64,000 nucleotides of DNA from Methanohalophilus profundi. GTDB lineage: Archaea > Halobacteriota > Methanosarcinia > Methanosarcinales > Methanosarcinaceae. The notes below the pieces were generated by a model. It worked only from the letters and a program-made list of their open reading frames with translations, had not been told where the DNA came from and did no database searches. The position numbers and the translations under genes are program-made. The DNA lies in assembly GCF_004137855.1 (NCBI RefSeq), contig NZ_QBKB01000002.1, forward strand, positions 1,731,024 to 1,795,023, given 5' to 3'. Of this stretch, positions 47,815-57,263 are shown one piece after another. The number at the start of each line of letters is the position of its first letter. Within the stretch, counting starts at the first letter, position 1.

Positions 47815-48120
47815 TTAATAATTGTCAAGTACTGAACGTACGATATCCCTGTAATCATTTTTTAATAAATAGATATTGTGATCGCCGGTTACATCAATAC
47901 TCAGGATTCCCAAGCGAGTGTTCATAAGCCCAACCATAGCTGAAACTCCCCTGTAACTTATATCAAAATCCTTTTCGTGAAGGAATTTATAGATATCATT
48001 GGTGGTATATTTCCCGCCGTCAAGGAACAGTTTAAGGACCACTTTGCGTATCCCTGTGTCATCCCGGCCAAGATATTTTATCAGTCTTGATCTTACCCGG
48101 TTTTCAATGGTTTCCAGCAC
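47815..48120 (-). CDS. DUF2551 family protein
   Basis: A 101-residue protein matching the archaeal DUF2551 pattern, a winged-helix-like domain (RKVVLKLFLDGGKYTTNDI, then FDISYRGVSAMVGLMNTRLG). Such proteins are limited to methanogens and relatives and may bind DNA; no target is known. The GTG at 48120 has GAGGTG 4 bases upstream; a GTG at 48126 is the alternative. It may share a transcript with uppS. Confidence 0.65.
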   Translation of the reverse strand: MLETIENRVRSRLIKYLGRDDTGIRKVVLKLFLDGGKYTTNDIYKFLHEKDFDISYRGVSAMVGLMNTRLGILSIDVTGDHNIYLLKNDYRDIVRSVLDNY

Positions 48121-48280
48121 GAACACCTCTATCTAAACTATGTTATTTTTGCATATATATTTATGCTAACTTGTAATATGTATCCTTTAAAAGAAACAAT
48201 CGAAAGACCTTCTATTTTCTGATGCAGGATACCTATTTGCCTGACTTTTAAGGCTTGAACTGCCCCTTATACTTCATTTT

Positions 48281-48310
48281 AACATAAAAACATATTGTTT
48301 ATTTTATGTT
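48281..48310 (-). terminator. AT-rich hairpin after the radical SAM gene
   Basis: AACATAAAA (48281-48289) pairs with TTTTATGTT (48302-48310), about 20 bases past the stop at 48329. It has no strong T run after it, so terminator function is only possible. Confidence 0.35.
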
Positions 48311-48328
48311 CAAGGGTATTTTTGGACT

Positions 48329-49375
48329 TTAAACAGGCATGCTTTCCACAATCAGGCCGTCTGAGGTAGGATACCTTTCAATAATTTCAATTTTATCACT
48401 AATGTCCCGGATCTCATCTGCAATATCTTCAAGTATCCAGGATGCGATCTCAACAATATTTTCCTTTATTTCATACATTTCTTCAGGAACTTCAAATTCC
48501 TGCAATTGTTCAAGTATTTTAGCAGTATTTTTAGTATGTATTATTCCAAATATGATAGTACCATCATCGGTTATTTCGTCAAATGGGCGAGAGGTATTTT
48601 CTGCAATCCTGATAAGACGTTTCCTTAGCTGTATAGCGTCTTTATATGCAGATGAGCAGAAATGCCCCCTTCTAAAAAGTTTTATGACTTTTAATGCACT
48701 ATCTCGTGAACCCGCTACAGCATTTGAAATATCATCCTTTAATCGGTACCCTCTGCGATGCAATTCCTCGTAATTTGTATCTGTAAATTCCAGTTCATTG
48801 AAATTGATGTAACAATCAACGTTATCACACAAATCAACAAACTTTCCAATACCTTCTATGGCAGGCACTTCGATTCCTGTTTCCAGCCCTGCTTGTTTAC
48901 AATTGAGAATTGCCTTTTTAAATTTACTTTTTTCAATATTTTCCCATTCCTGCAGAGGAGGGTGAAAACGTATCTCATCCAGTCCTGCTTCAACAAGTTC
49001 ATCAATTGTTTTTTCATCTACAGTTAAGGCAGTATAGAGATGAATATGATACTTTTGTCCGAAAGTGCTTTTCAGTAGATGGATGTAATGCAGGACCTTT
49101 TCGATTTCAAGGAGGGGTTCACCACCTGTAATTCCTGCTCCCAGGGCCTGCATACGCATGCTTTCCTCTATTACTTCATCGTCGCATTGCACTTTCCTTT
49201 CATTGGCATATACGGCATCGCCTTTTCTCTCTTCTGATAGCGGACAATAGAAACAATTCTTACCGCAACGACCGGTTATGTATAATACCATTTTTGCACC
49301 ATGGCGGCACATTTTGCAGCCGGTTGAAAGATAACTGTAAAAAGAGCCTGCTTCTGCTTGCTGAATATTTGCCAT
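48329..49375 (-). CDS. Radical SAM protein of methanogen type
   Basis: A 348-residue radical SAM protein. GKNCFYCPLSEERKG carries the cluster in a CxxxCxxC-like GRCGKNCFYC context, preceded by an extra GCKMCRHGAKM cysteine pair. TGGEPLLE is the S-adenosylmethionine-binding GGE motif. The C-terminal 60 residues form an EEMYEIKENIVEIAS-type helical tail. The reaction is unknown. A small two-cluster ferredoxin gene starts 80 bases away on the other strand and may supply electrons. Confidence 0.8.
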   Translation of the reverse strand: MANIQQAEAGSFYSYLSTGCKMCRHGAKMVLYITGRCGKNCFYCPLSEERKGDAVYANERKVQCDDEVIEESMRMQALGAGITGGEPLLEIEKVLHYIHLLKSTFGQKYHIHLYTALTVDEKTIDELVEAGLDEIRFHPPLQEWENIEKSKFKKAILNCKQAGLETGIEVPAIEGIGKFVDLCDNVDCYINFNELEFTDTNYEELHRRGYRLKDDISNAVAGSRDSALKVIKLFRRGHFCSSAYKDAIQLRKRLIRIAENTSRPFDEITDDGTIIFGIIHTKNTAKILEQLQEFEVPEEMYEIKENIVEIASWILEDIADEIRDISDKIEIIERYPTSDGLIVESMPV

Positions 49376-49454
49376 TGCTTTTGCATGAATATATCAGTAT
49401 ATAACTTTTTCTTTACCCATCAGGGTTAACTAATATGAAATCAGAAAACATTTC

Positions 49455-49637
49455 ATGTTTTATGCGTCACATGTGGCCGTATTTGGCTGCAAAGGCTGTA
49501 GAAAATGTATATCGATTTGTGGTGAGAGTGCAATTTTCTATAGTGGCGGCCGCGTTCAAATAGACATACAAAAGTGTAATGTTTGTGGGCAATGTGTTTC
49601 TCATTGTCCAAATAATGCTCTTTTGTTGATGGATTAA
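49455..49637 (+). CDS. Small 2x[4Fe-4S] ferredoxin
   Basis: A 60-residue ferredoxin with two complete motifs, GCKGCRKCISICGE and CNVCGQCVSHCPN. The first has glycine in place of the usual proline after the fourth cysteine. The start is uncertain: ATG at 49455 has no ribosome site, and an ATG at 49436 is out of frame. A TATA-like GTATATAAC lies near 49397-49405. It is divergent from the radical SAM gene, which suggests a shared role. Confidence 0.7.
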   Translation: MFYASHVAVFGCKGCRKCISICGESAIFYSGGRVQIDIQKCNVCGQCVSHCPNNALLLMD

Positions 49638-49715
49638 GCAGCCGTTAATCCTATAGGCAAGTTACTATAAGTTTTTCCCATCATGTTTTTATTTGATAGT
49701 AGGAATGATTGATAC

Positions 49716-50108
49716 ATGAAAAACACATGCTATCCGGAATCTGTTGGTTATGTGAAAAGTACCTTTAAGGAACCTGTATTTGATGAAAAAATGTATTCAT
49801 CAATTTCCTTTATTGAAATCTATCCTGATTTTGCAGAAGCCCTGGAAGGAGTTGATGAATTTAAGAAAATCCAGATATTGTTTCAGTTTGACAAAAGTCA
49901 GGGCTATAAATTAAAGCAAAAGCGTCGAACAGATGGTAAATTGGTGGGACTATTTGCTACCCGAAGCCCCCATCGTCCAAATGGTATAGGGATAACAACC
50001 GTAAACCTGCTTTCAGTCGATGGATTAACCCTGGAAGTAGAAGGTCTTGATGCTATAGATGGTACCCCTGTACTTGATATTAAACCATATACCAGCAAAT
50101 TTGACTGA
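49716..50108 (+). CDS. TrmO/TsaA-like tRNA methyltransferase
   Basis: A 130-residue protein of the TsaA/VirR (TrmO) family, whose bacterial member methylates N6-threonylcarbamoyladenosine at tRNA position 37. RRTDGKLVGLFATRSPHRPNGIG is split over the family block (LVGLFATRSPHRPNGIG), and LDIKPYTSKFD is the end motif. The beta-barrel domain only is present, without a C-terminal addition. It is followed by tRNA-Arg. Confidence 0.85.
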   Translation: MKNTCYPESVGYVKSTFKEPVFDEKMYSSISFIEIYPDFAEALEGVDEFKKIQILFQFDKSQGYKLKQKRRTDGKLVGLFATRSPHRPNGIGITTVNLLSVDGLTLEVEGLDAIDGTPVLDIKPYTSKFD

Positions 50109-50180
50109 AATAATTTTCCGGGATTCGATTTTACCAATAAGTATAAATGATTGTTTTTACATTCAGGATGTGTCGGAAGC

Positions 50181-50255
50181 GGGCGTGTGGCCTAGCCAGG
50201 ATATGGCGGCAGCCTCCTAAGCTGTAAGTCAGGGGTTCAACTCCCTTCACGCCCG
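50181..50255 (+). tRNA. tRNA-Arg (anticodon CCT)
   Basis: GGGCGTG pairs with CACGCCC, the anticodon loop CTCCTAA gives CCT (codon AGG), and the T arm reads GGTTCAACTCC. CCA is not encoded. TATA-like AAGTATAAATG lies near 50138-50148. Confidence 0.95.
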
Positions 50256-50425
50256 TTCTTTTCTTATTATGTAACTCATTATTGTGTATTTCTTTTTATA
50301 CTCAAGTTTGTAAATTCTTCTATTCTCTATTGTAATTAAATACTATGAAGTACGAATTATATATTGTTATACAAAGAATACTATATGTATTTGTGCAATA
50401 TCGATTAATTCATAGAGGTGAGTTG

Positions 50426-50701
50426 ATGAGAATAAGGATGTTGAATTCCAAATATGAGATTGAAACGCTTAAAGAAGATGAAGAAGTTGTACATCTTTCT
50501 TTCAGGCCGAGCAATACGGATATTATGCAGATTATCACCAGGTGTAAGGGCTTAAAGGCTCTGCAATTGCCTTCATCCTACAGGAAAACATTGTCAGATG
50601 TGGCAATTAAATTCCTTGAAATGGAAGATGTTGAGTTACTTGAAGGCGACCTGAAAAGTACTGGTATCTCAATGTATAAAGAAATAGATTCTGAAGAATG
50701 A
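50426..50701 (+). CDS. DUF1699 family protein
   Basis: A 91-residue protein resembling the Methanosarcinales DUF1699 family. It begins MRIRMLNSKYEIETL and contains VVHLSFRPSNTDIMQIITRC and LKALQLPSSYRKTLS, an alpha/beta pattern with no catalytic motif visible. GAGGTGA lies 5 bases before the ATG at 50426; the longer frame from 50345 is rejected. Function unknown. Confidence 0.7.
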   Translation: MRIRMLNSKYEIETLKEDEEVVHLSFRPSNTDIMQIITRCKGLKALQLPSSYRKTLSDVAIKFLEMEDVELLEGDLKSTGISMYKEIDSEE

Positions 50702-50854
50702 CTTTAGTTATTTTGAATATTTTTGTAATTTTTATATTTGTTATCCCTGTCACTTGCATCTTCCAGACAGGGTTATTACAATTTTGACTCGATATTTTTA
50801 TTTATCTTTTTGTTCATTCGTACCAACCATGCTATTATTTCGGAGGAATCTAAT

Positions 50855-51325
50855 ATCCATAAGCAGTTACCGGGTCAAATTCGTAAGGCTGTAATTGAGG
50901 ATGTAACTCCCATGAAAGACCTCATAAACAGCTATGCGAAAAAAGAGATGATGTTACCCCGCTCTGTGGGGGAACTGTATGAAAACATAAGGAACTTTTA
51001 TGTTTATGAGGAAAATGGTGAAGTGGTTGGTTGCTGTGCTCTTCAGGTTGTATGGGAAGATCTGGCCGAAATCCTGTCTTTTGCTGTTAAACCCGACCGC
51101 ACTGGAATGGGCATTGGCTCGATGCTACTGGATGCCAGTATCGAAGAAGGCAAAAACATTGGGGTGAAAAGAGCATTTACTCTTACTTACGTGCCAGAAT
51201 TTTTTGAAAGACAGGATTTTTCAAAAGTTGAAAAGGCATCACTGCCACATAAGGTATGGGTAGGTTGCATAAAATGTCCAAAATTCCCGGATTGTAATGA
51301 AGTTGCCTTGCTCAGATACTTATAA
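50855..51325 (+). CDS. GNAT N-acetyltransferase, start codon apparently ATC
   Basis: A GNAT acetyltransferase resembling the acetyltransferase part of N-acetylglutamate synthase (ArgA-like). IRKAVIEDVTPMKDLI starts the domain, EENGEVVGCCALQV is the core hairpin, and the acetyl-CoA loop is VKPDRTGMGIGSMLL. CIKCPKFPDCNE near the end has three cysteines. GGAGG (50842-50846) lies 8 bases before an in-frame ATC at 50855, with no normal start there; a TTG at 50738 without ribosome site would add 39 residues that look non-coding. Substrate could be glutamate, given argB at 54.2 kb, but that is inference. Confidence 0.75.
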   Translation: MHKQLPGQIRKAVIEDVTPMKDLINSYAKKEMMLPRSVGELYENIRNFYVYEENGEVVGCCALQVVWEDLAEILSFAVKPDRTGMGIGSMLLDASIEEGKNIGVKRAFTLTYVPEFFERQDFSKVEKASLPHKVWVGCIKCPKFPDCNEVALLRYL

Positions 51326-51372
51326 TTTATTTATCGTGATTCTCGCTTGCATTTAATAAAGGAAGGCTATGG

Positions 51373-52314
51373 ATGATCAGGACCAGGTTAAGGGATTTTG
51401 TACGCACAGATGATGAATGTTTTTTTTCTGTAGTCGATTATTTTCACCCGACTGGTGTCAGGGGAATATTAAGGTATGCTCCGGATGAGACGGGGAATCG
51501 TTTTGCAAACGGAATGAAGTACAGGAAATACGATTTCGCCGATTCTTTTGATTACATGCGCCAGCATCACCCGGACTGGATATCTGATGTGCATATAATC
51601 CCACAGGAAAGAGTTTCAGAAATTCTCAGCCCTGTAGACCGACTACCTGAAGTAGTTGACTCGGATGAACGAATCAAAACAATTGCCAGGGTTCTTTCTA
51701 AGGCCGGCATACCTATGAGCAAACAGGGAGTTACCGGTTCAGTCCTTCCTGGTTTGCAAAATGAGATGTCTGATATTGATTTTGTGGTTTACGGGCCGGT
51801 CTGGTTTAAGGCACGTGATGCCATAAACAGAGCAAAACTATCCGGTTCCCGCATTGAGGCAATCGATGAAAATATGTGGCAACGTATTTATAGAAAACGC
51901 TCTCCTGAAATTTCATATGATGAGTTTCTTTTGCATGAATTGAGAAAAGGAAATCGTGGAATGGTAAATGGTACCTATTTTGATCTCCTTTTCACAAGAG
52001 ATTGGGATCAGATACATCAGCCCCTGGAAAGGGGTTCAGATACCGAGCATATACAAATAAAAGCTACTGTTACAGATGCAACATTTGCTTTTGACAATCC
52101 TGCATTGTATGAAATTGATCATGAGGAGATCGATCATATCCTTTCATATACGCACACCTATTCGGGTCAGGCATTAGCAGGAGAAAGAATAGAAGCAAGG
52201 GGGGTGGTTGAGGATATGGGGCATAAAAAAAGGCTTGTAGTAGGTACTTCAAGGGAGCCACGGGGTGAATGGATGCGCTCCCTTTCGTTGCTTGAGAAAG
52301 AAGGTTTATTGTAA
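51373..52314 (+). CDS. COG1665-type predicted nucleotidyltransferase
   Basis: A 313-residue archaeal protein with a polymerase-beta-like nucleotidyltransferase core: GVTGSVLPGLQNEMSDIDFV gives the GS and DxD pattern, followed by a partner acidic residue in TYFDLLFTRDW. The N-terminal 100 residues and the C-terminal barrel-like domain (YSGQALAGERIEARGVVED) are specific to the family. The nucleotide acceptor is unknown. It ends on the base next to the convergent DUF2098 stop. Confidence 0.8.
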   Translation: MIRTRLRDFVRTDDECFFSVVDYFHPTGVRGILRYAPDETGNRFANGMKYRKYDFADSFDYMRQHHPDWISDVHIIPQERVSEILSPVDRLPEVVDSDERIKTIARVLSKAGIPMSKQGVTGSVLPGLQNEMSDIDFVVYGPVWFKARDAINRAKLSGSRIEAIDENMWQRIYRKRSPEISYDEFLLHELRKGNRGMVNGTYFDLLFTRDWDQIHQPLERGSDTEHIQIKATVTDATFAFDNPALYEIDHEEIDHILSYTHTYSGQALAGERIEARGVVEDMGHKKRLVVGTSREPRGEWMRSLSLLEKEGLL

Positions 52315-52626
52315 TCAGCCCCCTCCAGTGGACTGATATACATTCTCCAGATTTCCTGAAGAGGTTTCCTCCTCCTGGCTGAGCAGGTAATCCTTGACAT
52401 CGCTGGAGCTGTATTCTTTTTCTCCCCTTATTCGTACTTTTTCGTCTGATACTTTCAACGTATCGACCCTGTAGTAAAGGTCTGTGGTATTCATCAGGGC
52501 CCATGTGCCTTCATCATCTTCCTTTATATCGACAATCTCTCCCAGGGTTCCTGTATTGAGATATCTCACCACCATGCCTTTTTCAAGGGGGTGTCCGTCG
52601 ATGTCAGATGTTTCTACATGTTCCAT
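52315..52626 (-). CDS. DUF2098 family protein
   Basis: A 103-residue protein matching the methanogen DUF2098 pattern: GHPLEKGMVVRYLNTGTLGE, an SH3-like barrel start, then IVDIKEDDEGTWALMNTTDL and YYRVDTL. The tail is acidic and ends in STGGG. Function unknown. It lies 14 bases after mptA on the same strand and is probably cotranscribed with it, an arrangement that may hint at a role near pterin synthesis. Confidence 0.72.
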   Translation of the reverse strand: MEHVETSDIDGHPLEKGMVVRYLNTGTLGEIVDIKEDDEGTWALMNTTDLYYRVDTLKVSDEKVRIRGEKEYSSSDVKDYLLSQEEETSSGNLENVYQSTGGG

Positions 52627-52640
52627 TTGTATTGCCTTCT

Positions 52641-53594
52641 TTAACTATTTGCAATCTCATCTTTGAGATCACTGAAATCCGCAACCCTTTCTGCAAATGC
52701 ATTATGCCTGTGTATGCTTTCCTCATTTATCTGTTTAATAGTTACTACAGCATCATCGGGCAGGTGGGGGAACTTTTCTACCACTTTCTGTGCCATTGTT
52801 CTCACACAGTCTTCCACGAATTTTGGATTCCTGTGGGCGGTTTCTACCACAAAGGCCTCATCCTGGCGTTTCAATAATTCGAAGACATTTGAACTCATGG
52901 AGTTTTCGATAATCTTTATTATTTCTTCCAGGGAAACTTTGACATCACCCTTTGTCTGGATAGAAATTATACCCCTGCCTCGCTGGTTGTGGGTGGGCAT
53001 TGGCATCCTTTTGAGGAAAAGGGATATGGTCTTCTCATTCACTCCAAGTTCTGTAAGCTCCTTCATGGCCTTGTCCTGCATAATTTCCTGCGCACAGGGG
53101 CATGCGGTCATTCCTACAACTTCTGAACCAATAAGTTTCTTGACTTCGATGTTGTTTTCTTCATCACGGGTTGCAATGGATTCTGCGAATATATCGACAA
53201 CTTCCTGACATTGCATTTTATTCACAGGTGCTTCACGTTTGATCACGTACTCACTTTTCATGATCACTTCTGCCTGGGTGGCATATTCATGTCTTGTGAG
53301 AAGGTTCTGTGCAACATCTCCGCAAAGTTCTTCTATCTCATAAACGGGCATATTGACTGCCTTTTCGAGAACCTCGTCTATAGCTTCAAAATTACGTGAA
53401 AGGTTTGCTCCTTTCCTGTCTGAGGGCAGATCAACAAAAATATCAAAAGTAGATATAAGGACGATTGGTCTTTTATCTTTTCTCTTGATCTCGACCAGTT
53501 TTTTCACGTCGGTTACACCGACTCTGGTGAGGTTTATCGGTATTTTTGGTTTATTTGCCTGAACATCTGGTAATTCTAATACTGGGAGTTCCAT
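52641..53594 (-). CDS. mptA: GTP cyclohydrolase MptA
   Basis: A 317-residue Fe(II)-dependent GTP cyclohydrolase of the FolE2/MptA type, the first enzyme of methanopterin synthesis; it opens GTP to 7,8-dihydro-D-neopterin 2',3'-cyclic phosphate. The metal cysteine is in [11 protein letters not shown], with [12 protein letters not shown] and the early THEYATQ-like [13 protein letters not shown] also conserved. A histidine near the end ([10 protein letters not shown]) completes the family signature. Divergent from MC1 with a shared promoter spacer. Confidence 0.94.
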   Translation of the reverse strand: MELPVLELPDVQANKPKIPINLTRVGVTDVKKLVEIKRKDKRPIVLISTFDIFVDLPSDRKGANLSRNFEAIDEVLEKAVNMPVYEIEELCGDVAQNLLTRHEYATQAEVIMKSEYVIKREAPVNKMQCQEVVDIFAESIATRDEENNIEVKKLIGSEVVGMTACPCAQEIMQDKAMKELTELGVNEKTISLFLKRMPMPTHNQRGRGIISIQTKGDVKVSLEEIIKIIENSMSSNVFELLKRQDEAFVVETAHRNPKFVEDCVRTMAQKVVEKFPHLPDDAVVTIKQINEESIHRHNAFAERVADFSDLKDEIANS

Positions 53595-53778
53595 ATAAAT
53601 GACCTCAAAACGGGTTAAGTAAAATAAATTGGTGGGGGAATCTAAAACTATAATTGAAACTTATTCATCGCATGTAAATGTTTTGTTGACGAATTTATTG
53701 TATGTGTTTACTACTGTGCATTAACCCTTTTGGTCGCTTTTCGTTCAAATCATTGTCAAAAGGCAACATTAAAAGTTA

Positions 53779-53790
53779 ATTATATATATA
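53779..53790 (+). promoter_or_regulatory. TATA box of the MC1 gene
   Basis: ATTATATATATA lies about 50-60 bases before the ATG at 53840, with GGTGATT just before the start. Confidence 0.6.
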
Positions 53791-53839
53791 ACAACATTAC
53801 AACTAATCAATAACCGGTAACGGTGGACAAGGTGATTAA

Positions 53840-54142
53840 ATGTCTAAGTCAGAACCGAGAAATTTTGTATTAAGGGATGAGAAAGGAAACGAACATGGGG
53901 TATTTACAGGAAAGCAACCAAGGCAGGCAGCTCTTAAAGTTGCAAACCGTGGTAAAGGCACCAAGAAAAACCCTGAAAAAATCATGCTCCGTGAAAGGGG
54001 AACTAAGAAAGTCCATATTTTCTATGGTTGGAAACAGGAAGTCGATGCTCCCAAGAACAAACCAGACTGGATGCCTGACAAAATCAACAAGCCTTTTGTA
54101 AGAAAAGAAAAACCAGGCATAATCAAACTTGAGCAAGTCTGA
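53840..54142 (+). CDS. Chromosomal protein MC1
   Basis: A 100-residue non-histone chromatin protein that binds and sharply bends DNA, characteristic of Methanosarcinales and some haloarchaea. NFVLRDEKGNEHGVFTGKQP, RQAALKVANRGKGTK, LRERGTKKVHIFYGWK and PDWMPDKINKPFV match the whole family. The net charge is basic. GGTGATT is 2-6 bases before the ATG. It supports placement of the organism in the Methanosarcinales line. Confidence 0.96.
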   Translation: MSKSEPRNFVLRDEKGNEHGVFTGKQPRQAALKVANRGKGTKKNPEKIMLRERGTKKVHIFYGWKQEVDAPKNKPDWMPDKINKPFVRKEKPGIIKLEQV

Positions 54143-54244
54143 TTATTTCTATTACTTTTTTAATGCTCATATAGGGGGATATCCCCTTGTTTACCTATTT
54201 TTCTTTACAAAAAGTTTAAAGCATTGTTTTCCTATGTAGCCTTT

Positions 54245-55132
54245 ATGTCAGAAGGCCAGTATAAGAAGGAAAATATATTGATTGAAGCCCTTCCCTACAT
54301 TCGTGAATTTTATGATTCTTTTATGGTGATAAAGGTTGGAGGGCACGCAATGGTAGATCCCGAAATAATGAGTGCAATTGTTGAGGACATTGTGCTTCTC
54401 AGATTTGTGGGTATACATCCGGTCATCGTACATGGCGGTGGACCTGAAATTACTGAAAAAATGGAGCAGATGGGCAAGAAACCCGAATTCGTAGGCGGCT
54501 TGCGTATTACTGATGACGAGACCGTGGAAATCGCCCGTATGGTTCTTGTAGGCAGCATCAATACGAAAATTGTGTCCCTGATTGGCCAGCACGGTGCAAA
54601 AGGTGTGGGTCTTTCAGGTAAAGATGGGAAAATGATAATGGCACGTAAAAAACCTGCCCAGAAGGTTATGATAGAGGATATCGAGCATAGCGTGGACCTG
54701 GGATGGGTTGGAGAAACCGAGATAATCAATCCGGAATTGATCCATATAGTGACAGAACAGGGCTACATACCTGTGATCTCTCCGATAGCTGTGGATAATG
54801 AGGGCAATGCCCTAAATCTCAATGCGGATACGGTTGCCGGAGATATTGCCAAATCCCTGCAGGCCAAGAAACTCGTTCTAATGACTGATGTGGCAGGACT
54901 TATGAGGGACCCTTCAGACACGACTACAAGGATTTCACGGGTACTTGCACCGCAGGTGGAGGATTTGATTGCTGAGGGAATTATTGGTGGCGGTATGATT
55001 CCCAAAATGCGCAGTGCATCCACAAGTGTGGAAAACGGTGTAGAAAGGGTCCATATAATAAATGGAAGTGTGCCCCATTCCATCCTTCTGGAACTGTTTA
55101 CAGATGGCGGGATAGGCACTATGGTATTCTAA
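54245..55132 (+). CDS. argB: Acetylglutamate kinase
   Basis: A 295-residue amino-acid kinase that phosphorylates N-acetylglutamate in arginine synthesis. Motifs: MVIKVGGHAM (phosphate loop), VIVHGGGPEI, and LMTDVAGLMRD near the C-terminal nucleotide site, with GGMIPKMRSA. The ATG at 54245 is preferred to the TTG at 54224. No other arginine gene is adjacent, though an ArgA-like acetyltransferase lies at 50.9 kb. Confidence 0.94.
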   Translation: MSEGQYKKENILIEALPYIREFYDSFMVIKVGGHAMVDPEIMSAIVEDIVLLRFVGIHPVIVHGGGPEITEKMEQMGKKPEFVGGLRITDDETVEIARMVLVGSINTKIVSLIGQHGAKGVGLSGKDGKMIMARKKPAQKVMIEDIEHSVDLGWVGETEIINPELIHIVTEQGYIPVISPIAVDNEGNALNLNADTVAGDIAKSLQAKKLVLMTDVAGLMRDPSDTTTRISRVLAPQVEDLIAEGIIGGGMIPKMRSASTSVENGVERVHIINGSVPHSILLELFTDGGIGTMVF

Positions 55133-55135
55133 GTT

Positions 55136-56176
55136 TCAGGATTTGATGGGGCAACCAAAGGTTAACCCATCAAGTTCCAGTACTTTTTCCCATTCTTCCT
55201 TGCAATCACAATTGAGGTTTTTCAGTATCGCGGTATTTTGTGTTAGGGAATAATCCCTGATCGCATCGGCAACCATGTGGCTGCATTCCCTGCAGTTATG
55301 AGGTCCACGCTTTGAACCGGCTCCGACGGGATCGGATGTGATCACAAGATCGGGGTGCTTCTTTTTGGACTCAGTGAGTATCCTGACAATACTCCATAGC
55401 CAGGGTGGTCTGTATTGGTTTCTTTCCCATAGCCGTTCCACAAAAGTTCCTCTCTGGACATTGCACAGGTTTATGGAGACTGTGTCAACCAGATCGGCAA
55501 TATCATCTACCGTATCTATAATGTCATCCATTCCTTCGGTTTCTGACAAAAAGGGTGGTTTGAGAAGCAAGTATGCCTTAACAGTAACATCTTTCTCATG
55601 AGCAAGGTGTGCCGCACGGGAAAAACCTGCATAGGTAAAACCCTTGTTTATGGAACGTTTGCGTATCACATCACTGCTTGTCTCAAGACCAATAGCGACT
55701 TCAAAACCGGTGTTTTTTAGCACTTCTGTGCAGGAAGTAAGGGTATCTTCTGTTACAAATTCAGGCCGGGTTTCTACAATTACTTTCTTGATCCTTTCGT
55801 CCGCTTCCAGTTTATTCAGTAGGTTTTCTCTGACTTGTGCATCAATTTCCTTTTCATCCAGGAAACTGCCGGATGTGAATATTTTGACTATGAATTCCTG
55901 CAACCCGGAAGAACGCTCAAGTGCTTTTTCGTACTGCTGCAAGAGGTCTTCAGCTGACGGAGGCGTGGAGGCTCTGTCATAAACAAAACCACACATAGTA
56001 CACCCTCCCTTTATCCCCCACCAGCATCCACTGGTCTTAAAAATAAGGGTGAGGGTATCTGTTACTTCTCCTTGAAGAAGGTCTCTGCCTGTCCAGACAG
56101 CAGCAGGCTCATTGTTTGGAGCCTTTTTAATGCGTTGGTGCTGTCTAATTTCCAGTATTCTATCATTAAGATTCAT
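55136..56176 (-). CDS. Archaeosine synthase radical SAM subunit (RaSEA-like)
   Basis: A 346-residue radical SAM protein of the group shown to act with ArcS in making archaeosine at position 15 of archaeal tRNA. The long-spaced cluster motif [15 protein letters not shown] is distinctive, followed by [20 protein letters not shown] and [12 protein letters not shown] second cysteine group is in [11 protein letters not shown] and NCDCKEEW. It ends 4 bases from argB (convergent) and begins with ATGA overlap at the guaA-type gene stop, so it is cotranscribed with it. ArcS itself is not in the window. Confidence 0.87.
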   Translation of the reverse strand: MNLNDRILEIRQHQRIKKAPNNEPAAVWTGRDLLQGEVTDTLTLIFKTSGCWWGIKGGCTMCGFVYDRASTPPSAEDLLQQYEKALERSSGLQEFIVKIFTSGSFLDEKEIDAQVRENLLNKLEADERIKKVIVETRPEFVTEDTLTSCTEVLKNTGFEVAIGLETSSDVIRKRSINKGFTYAGFSRAAHLAHEKDVTVKAYLLLKPPFLSETEGMDDIIDTVDDIADLVDTVSINLCNVQRGTFVERLWERNQYRPPWLWSIVRILTESKKKHPDLVITSDPVGAGSKRGPHNCRECSHMVADAIRDYSLTQNTAILKNLNCDCKEEWEKVLELDGLTFGCPIKS

Positions 56177-57087
56177 TCGAACTCGATTGTAGCAGGTGGT
56201 TTTGGTGTTATGTCATAGACAACTCTTGCTGCAGTGGGGATTTCCCCGGTTATGCGTGAGCTGATTTTCCTGAGGGTCTCCCAGGGCAATTCCAGGGCCT
56301 CTGCGGTCATACCATCCCTCGAACCGACTGCTCGCACGGCAACTATCCAGCCGTGTACTCTGAGGTCGCCTTTTACGCCGGTCCCTTTGCCCAGGACCGC
56401 CGCGAATGTCTGCCAGGGGCAGAACTGTTCAAGCAGTTCTTCTTCCACAATCGCATTTGCTTCCCTTACAACATCGACCTTTTCTCTTGTAACTTCCCCG
56501 ATTATCCTTACTGAAAGACCCGGTCCAGGGAAAGGCATTCTTTCGCATATCTCTTCTGGCAGACCGAGTGCATGGGCTACTTCCCTTACCTCGTCTTTGT
56601 AGAGGTCATCAATAGGTTCTATAATGTGTTTGAAATTGATGTGTTCGGGCAGGCCGCCTACATTGTGGTGGGACTTGATGCCACCATCTGATTCAATCTT
56701 ATCCGGGTATATGGTTCCCTGGATCAGACACTCTGCCTCAACATCGAGTGCTTCTTCTTCAAAGACACGAATGAAAGTCTCACCGACAGCTTTTCTTTTT
56801 TCTTCAGGGTCCTTGATTCCCACCAGATTATCAAGGAAACGATCTTTTGCATCGATGATTTGGAGATTCATGTCACCGAATATTTCCTTTATTCGTTCTG
56901 TTTCCCCTTTTCTCATAAGACCCGTATCTATATAGATCGGTATCAGATTATCACCAATTGCACGGTGTGCAAGTACTGCACATACGGAACTGTCAACACC
57001 TCCCGAGAGGGCGATGATGGTTTTGCCCTGCGCTTTGGCTTTTATTTTCTCGATTGCTTTTGGAATGAATTTTTCGGTTTTTACCAT
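56173..57087 (-). CDS. guaAB: GMP synthase subunit B (ATP pyrophosphatase subunit)
   Basis: A 304-residue ATP-pyrophosphatase subunit of the two-part archaeal GMP synthase, converting XMP to GMP with ammonia from a separate glutamine amidotransferase subunit. The P-loop [16 protein letters not shown] is near residue 25, [13 protein letters not shown] and [13 protein letters not shown] are diagnostic, and the dimerisation domain ends [11 protein letters not shown]. The ATG at 57087 has GGAG 11 bases upstream. The amidotransferase subunit gene is not seen here. Confidence 0.93.
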   Translation of the reverse strand: MVKTEKFIPKAIEKIKAKAQGKTIIALSGGVDSSVCAVLAHRAIGDNLIPIYIDTGLMRKGETERIKEIFGDMNLQIIDAKDRFLDNLVGIKDPEEKRKAVGETFIRVFEEEALDVEAECLIQGTIYPDKIESDGGIKSHHNVGGLPEHINFKHIIEPIDDLYKDEVREVAHALGLPEEICERMPFPGPGLSVRIIGEVTREKVDVVREANAIVEEELLEQFCPWQTFAAVLGKGTGVKGDLRVHGWIVAVRAVGSRDGMTAEALELPWETLRKISSRITGEIPTAARVVYDITPKPPATIEFE

Positions 57088-57263
57088 GAAAGGAAACTCC
57101 ATATGGTTTATGATGATTTGTGCTTACTAGGGATTTGTATGACTTAATCGTACCGATGCAATTTTTAATTTATATAGATATGTTTTCCGGTCGGTAACTT
57201 TTAAGATAATACTTTCAATCCACTATTTACAGCTTTATATGCATTCAGCACCATCTATGTAGC

